Origin: Sipunculus nudus | Taxonomy: Eukaryota > Annelida > Sipuncula > Golfingiida > Sipunculidae | Direction: 5' to 3' | Assembly (NCBI GenBank): GCA_026874595.1 | Contig: CM049318.1 | Location: 23,059,456-23,123,455, forward strand | Length of the DNA stretch: 64,000 nt | Shown: one piece after another, positions 61,040 to 64,000 of the stretch | Position numbering within the stretch: position 1 is the stretch's first letter | How the letters are laid out: every line of letters begins with the position of its first letter | The notes under the pieces: model-generated | Database searches by the model: none | Seen by the model: only the letters and a program-made list of their open reading frames with translations | Told to the model about the DNA's origin: nothing | Made by a program: the position numbers and the translations under genes

Positions 61040-61958
61040 GGTTGAACGGTATAGGGACATATCAGCCACCGTTGATATCAGCTGCCGGTATCAAACCGAC
61101 CATGTCGGCCACCAGTGCCCAGAGGCAGGCAATTTTGGCCGCCAACTCAAGTGACCCACAGGCCGAGTACTGACGCTGTCTAGTCAACCATGGACCACGG
61201 TGTGAATCGGAGAGCACCATTTAGGCCGTCGGGTCCCTCATCACTAAGTGCATACGTCTCAGTAGTTTATTGTTTATAGTTTTCCTAAGATTTTACTGAG
61301 GGACCTGCACCGATTATTTTTTAAATGTATATAGTTTCTCTCGGATTTCAGTGAGATACAATGATTTTTTTTCAGATGCCGTGACGACTTTTTTGGTGCA
61401 GGTGATAACGTCAACGTACACAATTTCTTTATTATCATTTCTTTTATCAAATATGTATAAAAGGTGGTGCACAGCATGTTTGTCTCTGTTTGAGGAAAGT
61501 TGCGGGTATGTGTTAGATGGAGTTTTAAATATACCTGTAAGTTATAAACATAATATTAAAAGTGATACCTGTGAAAAATTAGCCTACATAGAAATGGCAG
61601 AAACATAAGAAAAATACTAGCAGCACTGAAAATTCCAAGTTCGATGAAAGTTGCTTGAAATTATAATGAAAAGTCCCCCGCAGGTTGAGTTCTTTTATAT
61701 ACAGACGAAGGTAAGCGGAGCCAAAAATAAGTAGTTTTAACTGTCAGGCTTATATGTACTTAGTGATGAGGGGCCCCTGCGGCAGATATGGTGCTCTCCG
61801 GCCGATATGGCTGACCAGACAGTGTCAGTGCCTATTTGTTGCTCACTTGAGCTGGCGGCAGAAATCGGTTGCCGCTGACTGCTGGCGGCCGACATGGTTG
61901 GTTTGAGGCCGGTGGCAGATATCAAGGGCGGCTGATATGTCCCTAAACCGTTTGAACC
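61040..61958. mobile_element. Foldback DNA element with ~210-bp terminal inverted repeats
   Basis: The left arm (61040-61256) begins GGTTGAACGGTATAGGGACA and is matched in inverted orientation by the right arm (about 61750-61958), which ends TGTCCCTAAACCGTTTGAACC. The arms are GC-rich and differ by scattered substitutions and small indels. The ~490-bp interior has no transposase; an 85-residue plus-strand frame there (61351-61608) has no recognisable domain. A target-site duplication is not clear by eye. Confidence 0.8.
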
Positions 61959-61959
61959 A

Positions 61960-64000
61960 TGTACATAAACCAGTCAAACCACCCCTTGCTGTGGATGGGC
62001 ACTGGCAAGGGAAACACGTAGGTCTATACTTCTATGAGTTGGTCTCCCAAGTAAAATTTGTTATCACTCATGATTACACTTTGTAAGGGACAGCCTCTTT
62101 ACCCCAAGTTAACGTTAACTGTCAGCTTAGAAACGCATCTCTTTTGATATACAAATAAACCCAAATTATAAACTGACCTATAGGAAACTGTGGACGGACG
62201 TGTCGGGCACGGACGTTCTCGACACGGACATTTCAAAACCAGGTCATCCTGGACTAAGACATTTCGGACAGGCATTTTTGCAAGGGAGGACTTTTCACAC
62301 AGATCAATATTATTACCAGAAAATTACCTTTTGTTATTATAATTTTTAGTGCACCAATGTACCCATATATTTAATGATATAATATTCATTTGCTTCCAAA
62401 ATATGGGGATTAATTGGGAGTTCATTTTGTGGTATTTGTAACAAAAGATACAGTATTTTTTCCAGGCAGTTTTTCTAAGGAAGCAAACTATGAAAACAGA
62501 ATAGAGTGAACCAAAGACAAGAGAACATTTTGTTTAATAAAACTATGAGAACTACAAAAATATAATGATCATGCACTCTAGAGAAAGACTCTATCCACAA
62601 AGCTTTTTAATCAGAAATGATAAAAAAATGAAGCATATCGTCAGTACGTATCGAAAAAGGATGACCAATACCCAGCCCTATGAAAAACACAAATCTGTCC
62701 CCGATCATAACGCCTTAGATATTTTTTTAAAATCTTATATTAACTTCAATAGTGCTATAAAATCCATCCTAATAAGAAGAATCTAGTAATGAAAGTTTGT
62801 TTATATTCAAGACAAAGAAATTTTAGTATGACCTAGTGTTACAAAAATTTAATTTGCCAGTATTTACCAGCAAATATACCTGTATTTGCCAGAAAAAGTG
62901 GCATTTCCCCGGATTTACCGCGGGCATAGACTTCACGAGTATTTACCGGCATTTTGCCAACCCTTTTGATCCTTATGGTAATCTTTTTGTTACTGTTATA
63001 TTTTATATATAATGGTGTTGTGTATAAGAATGAAATTTTGAAAATTTTGTCACCATGTAACTGTGATCCTCCTAAATACTGAGGTATAACATTTCACTCA
63101 ATATATTTCATTAATTGTGAAGTTAATATTACCCAAACCTCATGTACAATATTAAGTCTCTAATCTATTATGATATAATTGCAAGCATTGTCACAATAAT
63201 ATCTTACTTTATTATACTTTATATTTTGTACTGTTAAAGATCAAATATATGAATAAGAAGAAAATATTTTAATTTCATAATGTCAGTTACAAAGAGATAC
63301 TGAAAGAAGGTTAGGTAATATCAATATTATTAACGACAGACCTTACTTTAAAAGCCGAAATAACTGTTAAATAAAAGTGCTTGTAATTCTAGTCTAAGCA
63401 TTATCAGCTGCATCAGGCGTAATTTGTCAGACTTTTTTGCAGCAACAAATGCCTTGACACTTGCATTTCATAAAGAATATATATAGGATACATGTATCCC
63501 AGATTTAATATCATATGGTGTATAATTTTAAATGATAATATTATAAATGCTAAAACTGACAATTCAAAGTGTTTGTTTTATTTTAGCTGAGCTGACTTTC
63601 AGTCATACTGAACTATAGTGATAGGTCTTTGTCAGTCATCCTTCCATCTTGCCTACCCTCTGTCTGTGCCATAAATCATAATCAGTGTTCCAAGCATAGT
63701 TTTTTGCAAATTAATTGTTCAAGGTAACATATATATCTTATAATTACAGCTTTAACTTCATGTAAATTTGAAAATGGTATATCTGTTGCCTTACAGTAGG
63801 CCTATATTTGTGTCATATTGTTCACACCATGCATGCCTGTAGGCTTGAGTAAAATTGAAAACCTGGTTACGGATTTTAAGTTTTATTAAGATTTAAAGTA
63901 AATGTAATATATTATGGTATAAATATTATTAATTTGGCACACATGATCCTGTAAATTCATATTTAATATTTGGTCATTCTTCTTCTTGTGCAACGTGATT
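61960..64000. other. No supportable gene
   Basis: AT-rich. A short motif with inverted GTGTCG/CGACAC lies near 62199-62226, and degenerate TATTTACC.GCA repeats near 62855-62960. A reverse-oriented end of the AGCTCAGCTGA repeat family lies near 63576-63600. Confidence 0.5.

Noticed and set aside
1-64000. CRISPR arrays, bacterial operons, ribosome-binding sites
   Set aside because: The sequence is eukaryotic; no spaced short direct repeats with unique spacers and no bacterial-type gene arrangement were seen.

Overview
The window is animal nuclear DNA, and a bivalve or another lophotrochozoan is my best guess. It is AT-rich, has no dense operons, and contains short exons with GT/AG borders, long (TA)n tracts, tRNA-derived SINEs, CR1/L2-like LINE debris, and a satellite-carrying repeat family of the style common in bivalves. 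The phylum is an inference from repeat style and gene family; there is no marker gene.

The thread through the window is a minus-strand cluster of C-type lectin-domain (CTLD) receptor genes in different states of decay. Shared exon phases and homologous exons identify five loci. C (8.7-10.1 kb) is a relic of the 3' half. A1 and A2 (20.7-23.9 and 27.7-30.8 kb) are two near-identical copies of a signal peptide + two CTLD + transmembrane gene, carrying shared stop codons. B (37.2-40.8 kb) is a broken two-CTLD gene that retains its downstream exons. E (47.5 kb) is a single relic exon. D (48.7-57.3 kb) is the only locus whose visible exons can be joined in frame. From D and B the ancestral layout appears to be CTLDs, stalk, transmembrane helix, a small acidic exon set, a ~200-residue domain of unknown family, a second hydrophobic segment and a short helical tail. 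D's 5' exons were not found in the window.

Layout: 1-8 kb, LINE endonuclease relic, minisatellite, SINEs and a LINE 3' fragment; 8.3-10.5 kb, locus C; 11-16 kb, paralogous non-coding sequence and a ~338-bp satellite array bounded by inverted 12-mers; 16.4-18 kb, interspersed repeat and a GC-richer LTR- or promoter-like block; 20.0-33.9 kb, a direct tandem duplication of ~6.9 kb, each unit holding one CTLD gene (minus) and one 5'-truncated LINE reverse transcriptase (plus); 34-36 kb, LINE debris; 36.7-40.8 kb, locus B; 40.8-43.8 kb, a GC-richer block of decayed coding sequence of unknown origin abutting a truncated B exon; 44-48 kb, microsatellites and little else; 48.7-57.4 kb, gene D with an internally amplified exon set and a SINE with target-site duplications; 57.5-64 kb, repeats, a ~0.9-kb foldback element and one weak candidate exon.

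The best candidate for an undescribed system is the D/B receptor architecture together with its exon amplification and competing splice donors. Exon joins rest on splice consensus and phase only; no transcript evidence was available.
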